From positions 9,877-73,876 of the forward strand of contig CAYFUN010000003.1 of assembly GCA_964346535.1 (NCBI GenBank): a DNA stretch of 64,000 nucleotides, given 5' to 3'. Every line of letters begins with the position of its first letter. Position 1 is the stretch's first letter. This stretch comes from Neofamilia sp964346535 (GTDB taxonomy: Bacteria; Bacillota; Clostridia; Tissierellales; Peptoniphilaceae). This document shows positions 25,693 through 33,262 of the stretch, in pieces. Made by a program: the position numbers and the translations under genes. The notes under the pieces were generated by a model. The model was not told where the DNA came from. It worked only from the letters and a program-made list of their open reading frames with translations, and searched no databases.

Positions 25693-26262
25693 TTGAAATA
25701 CTTAGATGAAAAAATCCTTAAAGACGGCAAGGTTTTAGATGGCAATATAATTGTAGTCGACAGCTTTTTAAACCACCAAGTTGATGTAGAGGTTTTAGAG
25801 GCTATGGCCCTAGATGCCAAAGAGTATTTTAAAGATACTGAAATTAATAAGATTCTAACTATTGAGTCATCAGGAATTGCTATTGCAGCAATTTTTGCCA
25901 GGGTTTTTAAAGTTCCCTTTGTTTTTGCAAAAAAATCTTCGTCCCTAAACTTAGACAAGGACATGTATGTAACAATGGTAAAATCTTTTACCTACAAAAC
26001 TGAATACCCTGTTGCAGTTGCCAAGAGATTTTTAAATGAAGAAGACAAGGTTTTAATAGTAGACGACTTCCTTGCAGAAGGAAATGCTGCCTATGGTTTA
26101 ATCGACCTATGTAAACAAGCTGGAGCGAAAGTGGCTGGCATTAACATAGCCATAGAAAAGGCCTTTCAAAATGGAGGCAAAAATCTTAGGGCTGACGGCT
26201 ACAAACTTTATAGCCAATCAATTATTGATAGGTTTGAAGACGGCCAAGTTATTTTTAGATAA
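25693..26262 (+). CDS. xpt: Xanthine phosphoribosyltransferase
   Basis: The 189-residue protein has the PRPP-binding motif VLIVDDFLAEGNA (about 120-132) and the purine-PRTase layout of Xpt. It converts xanthine and PRPP to XMP for purine salvage. The start is TTG at 25693 with AAGGAAGTGG upstream. Xpt genes often follow a purine riboswitch; here the leader is about 30 nt and has none. The YbjQ gene follows 17 nt later. Confidence 0.93.
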   Translation: MKYLDEKILKDGKVLDGNIIVVDSFLNHQVDVEVLEAMALDAKEYFKDTEINKILTIESSGIAIAAIFARVFKVPFVFAKKSSSLNLDKDMYVTMVKSFTYKTEYPVAVAKRFLNEEDKVLIVDDFLAEGNAAYGLIDLCKQAGAKVAGINIAIEKAFQNGGKNLRADGYKLYSQSIIDRFEDGQVIFR

Positions 26263-26279
26263 AATTAGGAGGAAGACAA

Positions 26280-26600
26280 ATGATTATTACCACCACAGCT
26301 ACAATTGAAGGCAGAGAAATTTTAGAATACAAGGGCCTAGTCTTTGGCGAAGTTATAACTGGAGTTAACTTTATAAAAGATTTCGGTGCAGGCCTTAGAG
26401 ATATTTTTGGCGGTAGAAGTGCAGGCTATGAAGAAGAATTAATTGATGCTAGAAATGAAGCCCTTGGAGAATTAAAGCAAAGAGCAGAAAAACTTGGAGC
26501 CGATGCAGTTGTTGGAGCTAAAATGGACTACGAAGTTTTAGGCCAAGCTGGATCAATGTTAATGGTTACAGTTTCTGGGACTGCTGTTAGCTTAAAATAA
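26280..26600 (+). CDS. YbjQ/UPF0145 family protein
   Basis: The 106-residue protein fits the YbjQ family: a TTTATIEG start, a central VNFIKDFGAGLRD segment, and an AEKLGADAVVGAK helix-strand. Members form pentameric rings and are sometimes called heavy-metal-binding, without a proven function. AGGAGG precedes ATG, and it is probably co-transcribed with xpt. Confidence 0.9.
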   Translation: MIITTTATIEGREILEYKGLVFGEVITGVNFIKDFGAGLRDIFGGRSAGYEEELIDARNEALGELKQRAEKLGADAVVGAKMDYEVLGQAGSMLMVTVSGTAVSLK

Positions 26601-26628
26601 AAATTTAAAATTAATTGAAACCATATTA

Positions 26629-26664
26629 AAAGACCATCCCTGACAAAGAGATGGTCTTATTTTT
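26629..26664. terminator. Bidirectional terminator after YbjQ and the AGCS symporter
   Basis: AAGACCATC (26630-26638) pairs with GATGGTCTT (26650-26658), followed by TATTTTT on the plus strand and flanked by A residues on the left. The symporter stop is at 26673. Confidence 0.8.
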
Positions 26665-26672
26665 GTTTGAAA

Positions 26673-28085
26673 CTATTTCCAATAATCTAATTTACTGTCG
26701 TCCATGCCAATATTTTTAGCTACAAATACTGGATTTTGTCCAGCCTTTCTTTGTTTAGTGTAGTCAAATAGACACTTAGTAGCAATACCACCTAGGATTA
26801 AAATAACAGGTAGGTTAATAAAGGCCATAACTCCCATTAATAAGTCTGATAGGTCCCAAACAAATCCAACGTCTTGGCCTGCGCCTACGAAAATTAAAAC
26901 GGCACAGATAATTCTATAGATGTTTTGGAAGTTTTTAGTTGGAACTTTTTTGTTAATGTAAGCAATGTTAGAGTCTACATAGTATAAGTTTCCTACTAAA
27001 GTTGAAAAACCAAATAGAACTAAGGCTAAGGATATAAAGTAATATCCAAATTGGCCAAAGGATGTTGAAAGGGCTTCTTGGATATAAGGAGCTCCAGCTA
27101 GGGCTTCTGTAGGTTCAACTCCTGAAGAAAGTCCCATAAAGGCTGTTGCTGAACAAATTATAATTGTATCTAAGAAAACTGAAAACATTTGAACTAAACC
27201 TTGTTTTGCAGGGTGAGATACGTCAGCTGCAGCTGCTGCGTTAGGGGCAGAACCAATACCAGCTTCGTTTGAATATAGACCTCTCTTAATACCATAAACC
27301 ATTGATGATCCTGCTAGGCCACCAAAGATTGCCTTAAAGTTAAAGGCGTCTGAGAAAATTTTTCCAAAGACTGATGGAAGAGCTGTAATGTTTACTACTA
27401 TCATAATTAGAGCTGCAATTACATAAATAACTCCCATGAAAGGAACTACTTTTTCAGTGATTTTAATAATTCTCTTTCCACCACCAAGAACTGTATAACC
27501 TGTCATTAGGGCTAAGATGGCACCAATAATCCATGGGGTTACATTTTCGTTATAGAAACCATAACCTGCAAATGATGATTGGATGTTAAAGGCTGCTAGC
27601 ATATTAAAGCCAACTGCGTAACAAACAATAAGTGAAATGGCAAAGATAATAGCAAGTGGTCTTGATTTTAAACCTGCTTCAATATAATAAGCTGGTCCAC
27701 CATAAGAGTTACCTTCTTCATCTCTTTTCTTATAAACTTGAGCAAGGGTTGATTCTATAAAGGCAGAAGCTCCACCAATTATAGCAACAATCCACATCCA
27801 AAATACTGCTCCATAACCACCTAGACAAATAGCTGATGAAACACCAACTATGTTTCCTGTTCCAACTCTAGATGCTGTTGAAACCATAAGTGCTTGGAAG
27901 GAAGAAACTCCGCCTTCCTTGTCAGGTGCTTCTCTAAGTACTCTCCATGTTTCGCCAAATTGGGTAATTTGAACATTTTTAGTCTTGAATGTAAAATAAA
28001 GACCAACTCCCACTAGCATGATTATAAGTATTGGATAATACAAATAACCATTAATAACATTAATAATTCCGTGCAATGCTTCCAT
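26673..28085 (-). CDS. AGCS-family sodium:alanine/glycine symporter
   Basis: The 470-residue protein has about eleven membrane helices and the family signature region GTGNIVGVSSAICLGG (about 75-90), and a second signature in the NEAGIGSAPNAAA segment near 270. It imports alanine or glycine with Na+. Na+ coupling fits the Na+-type V-ATPase in the same window. GGAGGG precedes ATG. The promoter is at 28196-28169. Confidence 0.93.
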   Translation of the reverse strand: MEALHGIINVINGYLYYPILIIMLVGVGLYFTFKTKNVQITQFGETWRVLREAPDKEGGVSSFQALMVSTASRVGTGNIVGVSSAICLGGYGAVFWMWIVAIIGGASAFIESTLAQVYKKRDEEGNSYGGPAYYIEAGLKSRPLAIIFAISLIVCYAVGFNMLAAFNIQSSFAGYGFYNENVTPWIIGAILALMTGYTVLGGGKRIIKITEKVVPFMGVIYVIAALIMIVVNITALPSVFGKIFSDAFNFKAIFGGLAGSSMVYGIKRGLYSNEAGIGSAPNAAAAADVSHPAKQGLVQMFSVFLDTIIICSATAFMGLSSGVEPTEALAGAPYIQEALSTSFGQFGYYFISLALVLFGFSTLVGNLYYVDSNIAYINKKVPTKNFQNIYRIICAVLIFVGAGQDVGFVWDLSDLLMGVMAFINLPVILILGGIATKCLFDYTKQRKAGQNPVFVAKNIGMDDSKLDYWK

Positions 28086-28168
28086 AATACTTTCCCTCCT
28101 TTTGATTATGAAAAAAATATAACTTCCCAGGAAACAAAAATAAATAAGTAAAAAGTTTCCCTAACTTC

Positions 28169-28196
28169 ATTTTACACCTAATTTTCATAAAATCAA
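28169..28196 (-). promoter_or_regulatory. Promoter of the AGCS symporter
   Basis: TTGATT (28196-28191), 16-bp spacer, TAAAAT (28174-28169) on the minus strand. The 80-nt leader holds an inverted repeat, GGAAAC at 28130-28135 with GTTTCC at 28155-28160, of unknown role. Confidence 0.55.
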
Positions 28197-28209
28197 ATTT
28201 AATTTTAAT

Positions 28210-28238
28210 AAAAAAAAGAAGCCATATTTCAGGCTTCT
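28210..28238 (-). terminator. Terminator after pepF
   Basis: On the minus strand AGAAGCC (28238-28232) pairs with GGCTTCT (28223-28217), followed by a T8 run; it is 10 nt after the pepF stop. Confidence 0.85.
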
Positions 28239-28248
28239 AAAAATTTTC

Positions 28249-29991
28249 TTATAATAATTTTTCTAATTCGTTAACTTGGTCTTCAAATACTTTCATGGCC
28301 TTAACTAGGGTTTCTTCTTTAGAAATATCGGCGCCAGCTGCCCTTAGTTGGTCTAGTGGGAAGTTTCTGCCTCCATCTTTTAAGAAGTTTAGATAGGCAT
28401 CTAACTTGTCCTTGTCTCCAGATAGGATATTTTGAGATAGACTTACTGCAGTTGAAAATCCTGTTGCATATTTATATACATAGAAGTTTCTGTAGAAATG
28501 AGGAATTCTCGCCCATTCAAATTCTATGTCCTTGTCAGAAATAACTGCGTCGCCATAATATTCCTTGTTTAGGGCGTAGTAAATTTCGTTAAAGTTTTCT
28601 GCAGTTAGAACTTCTCCTCTTTCAACAGCTTCGTGGGTCTTCTTTTCAAATTCTGCAAACATTGTTTGTCTAAAGACTGTTGACTTAAAGCTGTCTACAT
28701 AGTGGTTGACTAAATAAAGTTTTTCTTCTTCACTTTCAGCCTTGTCAATTAAATAGTTTAGTAGTAAGAGCTCATTTGTTGTTGATGCAACTTCTGCAAC
28801 AAATATTGTGTAAGAAGAGTTTATAAAGACATTGTTCTTCTTAGAAAAATATGAGTGCATAGAGTGGCCAAGTTCGTGAGCTAGGGTAAACATTGAATCA
28901 AGGTTTTCGTTGTAGTTCATTAAAATATATGGGTCTGAATCGAAAGATCCTGAAGAATAAGCTCCTGATCTCTTGCCATCTTTTGGATAAACGTCAATCC
29001 AGTTAGATTCAAAACCTTCTTTTAATATAGAAATATATTCTTCTCCAAGTGGCTTTAAGGCCTCAAGAATTGTTTCCTTGGCTTCTTCATAAGGAATTTT
29101 CTTGTCAAAGTTTGAAATCATTGGTAGGTAGACGTCATACATGTGTTGGTCTTCAAAACCCATGTATTCTTTTTTTATCTTATAGTACTTGTGAAGGACT
29201 GGTAGGTAGTCGTGAATTACTTTTATTAAAGTATCATAAACAGAAACGTCTACATTGTCTTCATAAAGTTCCATTTGTCTGGCTGAATCAAACTTTTTAA
29301 GTTCAGCTAAAGTTGTAAGACCTTTGACATTGTTAAATTGTAGGGAGGCTATTGTATTTTCTGCTCCCCTTAAGGTCTTATAATATTTTTCAAAGGCTTC
29401 TTTTCTTACATTTACATCCTTGTTTAGTAAATGAGGAATGTAATTTGCTTCAGTTAATTTTTCTCCAGTTGTTTCTAAGGTTGGAAATTCCATATCTGCA
29501 TTTCTAAGTAGAGTGTAGGCTTCTCCTGGAGCTCCAGCTAAAAATGATAGGGCTCCTATTGCCTTTTCTTCTTCAGCAGATAAGGTGTGGTCCTTGTATC
29601 TTAAAATCCTAGAAAAATAAATTTCATAGTCTTCTAATTTGTTTTCTTTTATTAGTTTAGCAATTTCGTCTTCAGATAAAGTTAGTAAATAAGGCTTAAA
29701 ACCTGCTATTGCTGTTTGGAAATCATCATAAAGGGCAAATGCCTTCATTTGCATTTTTTGTCCGCTGGAGTTTTTTGTGTTTTCGTCAAACTTCATGTGG
29801 GCAAAGGTTGCAAGATTTTCTAGTCCCCTTGCAGTTGTCATAGCTAGTGGAAAAAATTCTTTAAAGTTCTTGCTGTAATCAGAAGTTAGTCCCTTGATCT
29901 TTTCAACATCAGCTAGTAGACTTTCATAACTTTCGTTAAAAGCATTTTCGTCCTTGTACATTTTACTTAAATCCCAATTATATTTGTCCAT
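28249..29991 (-). CDS. pepF: Oligoendopeptidase F (M3B metallopeptidase)
   Basis: The 580-residue protein carries the zinc motif HELGH at 372-376 and the third ligand Glu400, in the usual M3 spacing. It degrades peptides of about 7-17 residues in the cytosol. GGAGG precedes ATG. It is monocistronic, with a promoter at 30060-30031 and a terminator. Confidence 0.95.
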   Translation of the reverse strand: MDKYNWDLSKMYKDENAFNESYESLLADVEKIKGLTSDYSKNFKEFFPLAMTTARGLENLATFAHMKFDENTKNSSGQKMQMKAFALYDDFQTAIAGFKPYLLTLSEDEIAKLIKENKLEDYEIYFSRILRYKDHTLSAEEEKAIGALSFLAGAPGEAYTLLRNADMEFPTLETTGEKLTEANYIPHLLNKDVNVRKEAFEKYYKTLRGAENTIASLQFNNVKGLTTLAELKKFDSARQMELYEDNVDVSVYDTLIKVIHDYLPVLHKYYKIKKEYMGFEDQHMYDVYLPMISNFDKKIPYEEAKETILEALKPLGEEYISILKEGFESNWIDVYPKDGKRSGAYSSGSFDSDPYILMNYNENLDSMFTLAHELGHSMHSYFSKKNNVFINSSYTIFVAEVASTTNELLLLNYLIDKAESEEEKLYLVNHYVDSFKSTVFRQTMFAEFEKKTHEAVERGEVLTAENFNEIYYALNKEYYGDAVISDKDIEFEWARIPHFYRNFYVYKYATGFSTAVSLSQNILSGDKDKLDAYLNFLKDGGRNFPLDQLRAAGADISKEETLVKAMKVFEDQVNELEKLL

Positions 29992-30030
29992 TTTTACCTC
30001 CGTTTGTATTCTCTATTTTTATATATACCT

Positions 30031-30060
30031 ATTATAAGGATATTTAATAAGAAAATCCAA
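30031..30060 (-). promoter_or_regulatory. Promoter of pepF
   Basis: TTGGAT (30060-30055), 18-bp spacer, TATAAT (30036-30031) on the minus strand, about 40 nt from the start codon. Confidence 0.55.
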
Positions 30061-30109
30061 AAAGTTTTTAAAAAAGATTTTTCTAAGGTTTTGCTTTTGA
30101 AATTGTTTG

Positions 30110-30152
30110 CAAAGTTAACTTTGTTTTTTCTGTTTAATGAGAATCGTTTTCA
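30110..30152. promoter_or_regulatory. Two operator-like palindromes, one resembling a Fur box
   Basis: CAAAGTTAACTTTG (30110-30123) is a perfect 14-bp palindrome. TGAGAAT-C-GTTTTCA (30138-30152) fits the 7-1-7 Fur box pattern TGATAAT-N-ATTATCA at 11 of 14 positions. Both lie in the 740-nt stretch without a large gene, between pepF and the small peptide gene. No iron gene is adjacent, so regulator and target are unknown. Confidence 0.35.
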
Positions 30153-30321
30153 CATTTTCGTATTTTATGACCTGTTTCTTTCATATCTTTAAAGTTTTTA
30201 AACTAAGACTGTAATCCTTGTTAAATAGTGTTTTGTAGCTTTATTGTTTTTGATATTTTTTGAATAAAATAAGAGAAATGTTAAAAATATATGAAAAGTG
30301 AAATAAATCTTTCAAAACCCC

Positions 30322-30350
30322 TTGATTTTTTTCTCGCCTCATCTTATACT
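30322..30350 (+). promoter_or_regulatory. Promoter of the 35-residue peptide gene
   Basis: TTGATT (30322-30327), 17-bp spacer, TATACT (30345-30350). The predicted transcript starts about 74 nt before the small ATG and ends at the terminator 30600-30630. Confidence 0.65.
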
Positions 30351-30430
30351 ATATATGAAGTCAAAAAGAAGTCCTAACATATTAATTCTACATTTATATT
30401 ACATATATTTATAGAAGGGGGCTGAATATT

Positions 30431-30538
30431 ATGACATGTTTAATGAAAAGAATAGAAAAAATTAGAAGGAACAAGGAACAAGCAAAGAGAACTTCTGACA
30501 TGCTTGTTGTAAGACAACAATTTAATGTAAATAGATAA
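30431..30538 (+). CDS. Small basic peptide (35 residues), unknown function
   Basis: ATG at 30431 is preceded by AAGGGGG at a 9-nt distance and the frame ends with TAA at 30538. The peptide has one Cys (position 3), four Lys, six Arg and three acidic residues, so it is strongly basic (net about +7), and has an amphipathic-looking middle; it has no membrane segment or signal peptide. It lies between its own promoter (30322-30350) and terminator (30600-30630) in an otherwise gene-poor stretch. I do not recognise a family. It may be an RNA- or DNA-binding peptide, or the transcript may act as a regulatory RNA and the frame be incidental. Confidence 0.5.
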   Translation: MTCLMKRIEKIRRNKEQAKRTSDMLVVRQQFNVNR

Positions 30539-30599
30539 AATCCTATCTAAGAAAAATAATTGCATCAATTTACAATTTTATTATTGTAAGTACAAATAT

Positions 30600-30630
30600 G
30601 GATTTCAAGTTATCTTGGAATCCTTTTTTT
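30600..30630 (+). terminator. Terminator of the small peptide transcript
   Basis: GGATTTCAAG (30600-30609) pairs with CTTGGAATCC (30614-30623), with one G-U pair and a 4-nt loop, followed by T7. Confidence 0.85.
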
Positions 30631-30704
30631 GTTTTATTTTTTATGCTACTAGTAATACTTTTTTTATTTTAATTTTACAAAATGTTTTTTCATATAAGTT
30701 TCCA

Positions 30705-30735
30705 TTAAAAAAAGACCTAGAAAAAATCCAGGCCT
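30705..30735 (-). terminator. Terminator of the YtxH operon
   Basis: On the minus strand AGGCCTGGA (30735-30727) pairs with TCTAGGTCT (30721-30713), with G-U pairs, followed by a T run. It is 6 nt after the stop of the membrane-anchored coiled-coil gene. Confidence 0.7.
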
Positions 30736-30740
30736 TTATC

Positions 30741-31298
30741 TTATCTTCTTCCAAAAAGTATTCTTCGTATTTCCTCGAAAAAATCTTTAAATATATATAC
30801 ATAGTCAAAGAAATTATCCTTGCCTCTACCTACAAATGTTGTCATGTCAAGTAGGTTGTCAGCTAGAGAGTGAACTGAGTATTGAACATTTTCAGCAGTG
30901 TCTTCTGCCCTGCCTACTAAGTTGCTGGCAGTATTGGTAATCCTGTTTACGTCGCCCATACTTACATTTAATGAGCGGACAATACCTGTTACGTCATCCA
31001 TAGAATTGTTTATTGAATGAACAATTCCATTAATGTCTGCTTTTGAGTCTACAACAATGTCATTTACATCTGCTAGTATATTAGACGCCTTGTCTGTTAC
31101 ATCTCTAACGTCATCCATTAATTTAGGCATACCGTCTACTACATAATTTATTTGTGTTTTCTTGTCATCTAATAGGCCATTAAGTTCTTTAACTAGTTTT
31201 CTCAAAGAAATTAGTAAGGCTGCAAAGGATACTAAAACAACTAAACCAGCTATAGCTAAAATTATTAAAAATACTTGGTTAATGTTTATTGTAATCAT
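30741..31298 (-). CDS. Membrane-anchored coiled-coil protein (DUF948-like)
   Basis: The 185-residue protein has an N-terminal membrane helix (about 9-31) and then a long regular helical region rich in Asp, Asn, Val and Ile with heptad-like repeats, ending in a basic tail. This resembles DUF948-type proteins that accompany YtxH proteins in Firmicutes. Function is unknown; a cell-envelope stress role is often suggested. AGGAG precedes ATG, and it starts 11 nt after the YtxH gene. Confidence 0.7.
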   Translation of the reverse strand: MITININQVFLIILAIAGLVVLVSFAALLISLRKLVKELNGLLDDKKTQINYVVDGMPKLMDDVRDVTDKASNILADVNDIVVDSKADINGIVHSINNSMDDVTGIVRSLNVSMGDVNRITNTASNLVGRAEDTAENVQYSVHSLADNLLDMTTFVGRGKDNFFDYVYIFKDFFEEIRRILFGRR

Positions 31299-31308
31299 AA
31301 GTTAGCTC

Positions 31309-31851
31309 CTATTTTGTTACTTTGTCTTTAAATTCCTTTACGTCTTTTTTTACTTCTTTATTTTTTTCTTTTAAGTCTTCTTTTAAATCTTCAGTAGCTT
31401 CTTTTATTTCTTTGCCTTTTTCTTTGGCTTCTTTAGCTTTTTCTTCAGCTTTCTTTTCTAATTCTTCTTTCTTTTCTTCGATTTGATCGCCAACTTCTTC
31501 AGCCTTGTCTTTTGCCTTGTCAGCAAATTCGTGAGCCTTTTCTACTCCTTGGTCAACAAATTCATTTGTTCTTTCAGAAAGTCTGCCTACAGTTTTTTGG
31601 GCTGCGTGTTTGGCTTCTAGGCTTCTAATATAAAGTTCGTCAGCAATATCTTGGGCTCCTTCTTTGGCCCTGTTAGTTAATTCTCTAGATCCTTCTGCTA
31701 TGTCTCTTCTTGTATCTTTACCAGCTTGTGGGGCAAATAAAACTCCAGCTGCTGCACCAATTAAAGCTGCAAATGTTCCAGATATAACTACTCTTCCTAC
31801 TTCTTCTCTAAATTTTTTTCTACGTCTTTCTTCATAAATTTCTCTTAACAT
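31309..31851 (-). CDS. YtxH-domain protein
   Basis: The 180-residue protein has a membrane helix at about 18-40 containing the YtxH-type GAAAGVLFAPQAGK motif, then a very long Lys/Glu-rich helix that ends in repeated KE blocks. YtxH proteins are general-stress proteins of unclear function. The highly charged repeats make this a coiled coil of low complexity. It heads a two-gene operon with the DUF948-like gene. Confidence 0.85.
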   Translation of the reverse strand: MLREIYEERRRKKFREEVGRVVISGTFAALIGAAAGVLFAPQAGKDTRRDIAEGSRELTNRAKEGAQDIADELYIRSLEAKHAAQKTVGRLSERTNEFVDQGVEKAHEFADKAKDKAEEVGDQIEEKKEELEKKAEEKAKEAKEKGKEIKEATEDLKEDLKEKNKEVKKDVKEFKDKVTK

Positions 31852-32014
31852 AATTAAAGCCTCCCAGTTTTATTCTTGTTATACTAATACCCCCAGCCTT
31901 TAATAATAATCATTAATCAAATTTAGCTTAAAGATTTCACTAGAAAAAAACAGCCTAGACCTAGATGATCTTGGTTAAAATCTGCTAAGAAATTTTTTTA
32001 GATGATTTTAGAAT

Positions 32015-32041
32015 AAAAAAGAGATGACCTCAATCATCTCT
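32015..32041 (-). terminator. Terminator of the P-loop/small membrane protein operon
   Basis: On the minus strand AGAGATGA (32041-32034) pairs with TCATCTCT (32027-32020), followed by T6. It abuts the stop codon at 32042. Confidence 0.85.
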
Positions 32042-32593
32042 CTAGTAAACTTCATTTATATAATTTGAAATAACAGACTGGTGCCTGCCTTCAACAAAGA
32101 CTCCAGCCTTTCTTAATTCTTCTAGTAGCCATTCTGCTTTTGAATGAAAAACTGCTTGTTCAAAATCATTAAGTACAATTTCGTAAAGTTTTCCCTTTAG
32201 GCTATTAGACTTAGTTTCAACAAAATAAGCTTCAACGCCTTCATAATTTAAAAACTTAATAAGTTTAAAAGAAGAAAGGTCCTTAAGGTGGTAAAAGTGG
32301 TAACACTTGTTCATATAAGAATTCCTATCTCTTTTATAGTTTTTAGAAAACCTCAACTCGCTAGCCAGTGTTTTATAGTACTTGGCTAAAGAGTTGTAAT
32401 ATTGGTAGTTAAATAATCCCTTTTCGAAACTATCTATTTTTACAAAAGGTTTTATTGGAGTTTTTCTAATAGCATCATAGTTAAGTTCTAAAAACTCTCT
32501 TTTGCTAATAGCATTGTTTTCGTACATCTGAATTAAGAAGGACCTGTTTTCGAAAAATTTATCAAAGGCATTTTGCCTTCTTAAGTCTTTCAA
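32042..32593 (-). CDS. Conserved hypothetical protein, DUF6648-like
   Basis: The 183-residue protein is soluble, basic and rich in Tyr, Phe, Lys and Asn. I think it belongs to a small family found in anaerobic Firmicutes (DUF6648), but this is recollection and not a motif match. The start is TTG at 32593-32591, 8 nt after GGAGG that overlaps the stop codon of the small membrane protein gene, so the two are coupled. It has no recognised function. Confidence 0.7.
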   Translation of the reverse strand: MKDLRRQNAFDKFFENRSFLIQMYENNAISKREFLELNYDAIRKTPIKPFVKIDSFEKGLFNYQYYNSLAKYYKTLASELRFSKNYKRDRNSYMNKCYHFYHLKDLSSFKLIKFLNYEGVEAYFVETKSNSLKGKLYEIVLNDFEQAVFHSKAEWLLEELRKAGVFVEGRHQSVISNYINEVY

Positions 32594-32605
32594 AACACTT
32601 ACCTC

Positions 32606-32704
32606 CTAAAATAGATGTGCAACAACTGGAATTACTGCTGTAACTACCATTAATACAGCCAAGATAATCCAAACTATTCTGTGGTTTTTTCTCTTGTTAC
32701 TCAT
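32606..32704 (-). CDS. Small single-pass membrane protein (32 residues), Prli42-like in form
   Basis: ATG at 32704-32702 follows AAGGTG and the frame ends with TAG at 32606, 12 nt before the next gene. The peptide has a basic N-terminus of about nine residues and then one hydrophobic helix (about 10-31). This size and layout match the DUF4044/Prli42 small proteins of Firmicutes, which anchor the stressosome in Listeria, but no stressosome gene is present here, so only the architecture is claimed. The gene is too short for routine gene finders. Confidence 0.6.
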   Translation of the reverse strand: MSNKRKNHRIVWIILAVLMVVTAVIPVVAHLF

Positions 32705-32734
32705 TTCTTCACCTTCAATCTTTCTTTAAATATT

Positions 32735-33163
32735 TTATAAAGAAGCCTCTACACAGTGTTCTCTTAATGACTCAGGCATTTCTTCTGTTAGCTTATCAAG
32801 GTTAATAAAAATTTCAGTTTCCCTGTCTTCAGAAATTTTATTTAAGTCATTGAAAATTCTAACTAGTTCTTCATCTGAAAAGTCTACAATTTTGTAGGCT
32901 GAGTCTACGTAGATTTTTTCTAGGTCATAGTCCATAGCCATTAGGCCACAAAGAAAACCATATAGGGAAGCAACTGATTTAATTGTGTATTCAGTTACAT
33001 TAATTAGTCTAACATTATAATCTAGTGAAAAAATATGGTCGTCATCTACATCAATAAAGGCAATGTTTCCATTTCCAGCCTTGTATTCTGTATTAGCACT
33101 ATCAATAAGCCATTTTGTTTTTCCTGAGCCTTTGGCTCCTGTAATAAATTTAATCATAAACAT
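32735..33163 (-). CDS. Small P-loop ATP-binding protein
   Basis: The 142-residue protein begins with a Walker A motif GAKGSGKT at about 9-16 and has an acidic region with a VDSAYK segment and a FINLDK segment that could supply a Walker B-like Asp. It is often annotated loosely as PilT or ATP-binding. It is much shorter than real PilT. There are two possible starts; ATG at 33163 has GGA 4 nt upstream and a second ATG two codons later has a 10-nt spacing. It is the first gene of a three-gene unit with the small membrane protein and the DUF6648-like protein. Confidence 0.75.
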   Translation of the reverse strand: MFMIKFITGAKGSGKTKWLIDSANTEYKAGNGNIAFIDVDDDHIFSLDYNVRLINVTEYTIKSVASLYGFLCGLMAMDYDLEKIYVDSAYKIVDFSDEELVRIFNDLNKISEDRETEIFINLDKLTEEMPESLREHCVEASL

Positions 33164-33218
33164 ACATCCTTTCTTATATTAAATATTTTGCAATATTTGA
33201 ATATACTTCCATATTACC

Positions 33219-33227
33219 ATTATACCA
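33219..33227 (-). promoter_or_regulatory. Extended -10 promoter of the P-loop gene
   Basis: TGGTATAAT on the minus strand, about 56 nt before the start codon, with a weak -35. It separates this unit from the radical SAM gene upstream. Confidence 0.5.
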
Positions 33228-33262
33228 AATTTACTAATAATTGCATTAGTTTTTAGATATTT

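Noticed and set aside
30004..30192. 62-residue plus-strand frame upstream of pepF
   Set aside because: It overlaps the pepF promoter, has no ribosome binding site and its composition is that of AT-rich noncoding DNA.
30615..30854. 79-residue plus-strand frame beside the YtxH operon
   Set aside because: It crosses two terminators and runs antisense into the DUF948-like gene.
31309..31851. Lys/Glu repeats of the YtxH gene as a tandem DNA repeat or mobile element
   Set aside because: It is a low-complexity coiled coil, typical of YtxH proteins.
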